A stretch of DNA of 43,762 bases from assembly GCA_903904815.1 (NCBI GenBank), contig CAIVDU010000103.1:1-43762 (forward strand), written 5' to 3'. Shown here piece by piece: positions 43,340-43,762 of the stretch. The notes under the pieces were generated by a model. It saw only the letters and a program-made list of their open reading frames with translations. It searched no databases and had not been told where the DNA came from. This DNA is from an uncultured Armatimonadota bacterium (GTDB lineage Bacteria; Armatimonadota; Fimbriimonadia; Fimbriimonadales; Fimbriimonadaceae). Position 1 is the stretch's first letter. The number at the start of each line of letters is the position of its first letter. Both the position numbers and the translations under genes were made by a program.

Positions 43340-43357
43340 GTCCCACCTAGGTGGGAC
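43340..43357. promoter_or_regulatory. 18-bp perfect palindrome, likely operator for the LacI-type gene
   Basis: GTCCCACCTAGGTGGGAC is an exact palindrome lying upstream of the LacI-type gene start. Its length and symmetry suit a dimeric regulator. It lacks the central CG of most LacI operators, so it may instead belong to another protein or form a hairpin. The rest of 43262-43613 contains no recognised gene. Confidence 0.5.
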
Positions 43358-43613
43358 TTGGCTGGACTGCATGCACGAATTGGCCACGGCGAACAGATCG
43401 GCCGATCCGCAAGCACTGTACAAAGGGTCGCAGCGATGTTTTTAAGTTGTGCGATTGAATTGACGCTCTGTGGTGGATTTACATTGCGATTCTGTCCAAT
43501 CGTCAGCGATCGAGCAAAGAGATACGTCAAACATGAGCTCTCAAATGCGCGTGGCCAAGCCTAAATGGAGTCTCTAAGTTTCGCGAGAACGTCTGGCGGC
43601 GTGAGATTTGAGG

Positions 43614-43690
43614 TGGTCGGGATGGCGGGATTCGAACCCACGACCTCTGCGTCCCGAACGCAGCGCTCTACCAAGCTGAGCCACATCCCG
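43614..43690 (-). tRNA. tRNA-Pro (anticodon CGG)
   Basis: On the minus strand the acceptor is CGGGATG with CATCCCG and discriminator A; CCA is encoded. The D-arm region has GCTC/GAGC. The anticodon stem CTGCG/CGCAG holds loop TTCGGGA, giving CGG. The T arm is GTGGG-TTCGAAT-CCCGC. Length is 77 nt. Confidence 0.96.
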
Positions 43691-43762
43691 AATATGAGGT
43701 TTGATAATACCAGATCCGTTTTTCGTGATCTAAGCCCGCGCTTTCCCGTTTAAGGCACGGCA

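Overview
The window looks like a chromosomal segment of a free-living, Gram-negative-type bacterium with moderately high GC. The gene repertoire would fit Armatimonadota (Fimbriimonas-like) or a neighbouring phylum: two prepilin-like proteins of the secreted, DG-motif type, three DinB-fold proteins, DUF1579 and DUF2087 proteins, a large secreted IPT/TIG-type protein, a secreted M14 carboxypeptidase and many Sec or lipoprotein signals. That assignment is inference from gene content; no rRNA or marker phylogeny is present. Most genes are scattered housekeeping or hypothetical genes on both strands, separated by bidirectional hairpin terminators.

Left edge (1-780): a tandem 142-bp hairpin-rich repeat, then IS481-type transposase debris with three same-direction copies of a CCTATGTGTCCGG-like end, lying against the 3' end of a tRNA-Arg(CCT). 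Next come a small membrane protein, a giant secreted beta-rich protein (1219-4362) and a large secreted protein with an STN-like N-terminal part (4627-6747). A repeat-rich spacer (6748-7600) precedes acnA (aconitase).

Centre (10.3-24 kb): a lipoprotein, a sugar-nucleotide pyrophosphorylase and a tiny lipoprotein, then a single reading frame that joins acetylornithine aminotransferase (ArgD) to ornithine carbamoyltransferase (ArgF). argH follows about 6 kb further on, so two of the three loci needed to turn N-acetylglutamate semialdehyde into arginine are here; argG is not. Between them lie two tandem paralogous membrane proteins of unknown function, one of them internally duplicated, and a PAS histidine kinase tightly coupled to an intracellular-type GH43 glycosidase. 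A prepilin-like protein overlaps an upstream zinc-ribbon membrane protein.

Right half (24-37.4 kb): DUF2087, DinB (three), DUF1579, two alpha/beta hydrolases, an HTH-PAS regulator, M14 carboxypeptidase, an ICMT-like membrane protein, and a divergent sulfotransferase / Gfo-Idh-MocA pair separated by a perfect 10-bp inverted repeat.

Right edge (37.4-43.7 kb): a more AT-rich block. It holds a flavin-dependent halogenase-like enzyme followed after 9 bp by a TPR-sulfotransferase, and convergent to them a LacI-type regulator / prepilin-like protein / small lipoprotein operon with a perfect 18-bp palindrome upstream. A tRNA-Pro(CGG) closes the window. The halogenase-sulfotransferase pair, the ArgD-ArgF fusion, the LacI-prepilin coupling and the duplicated membrane-protein family are the parts most worth following up.
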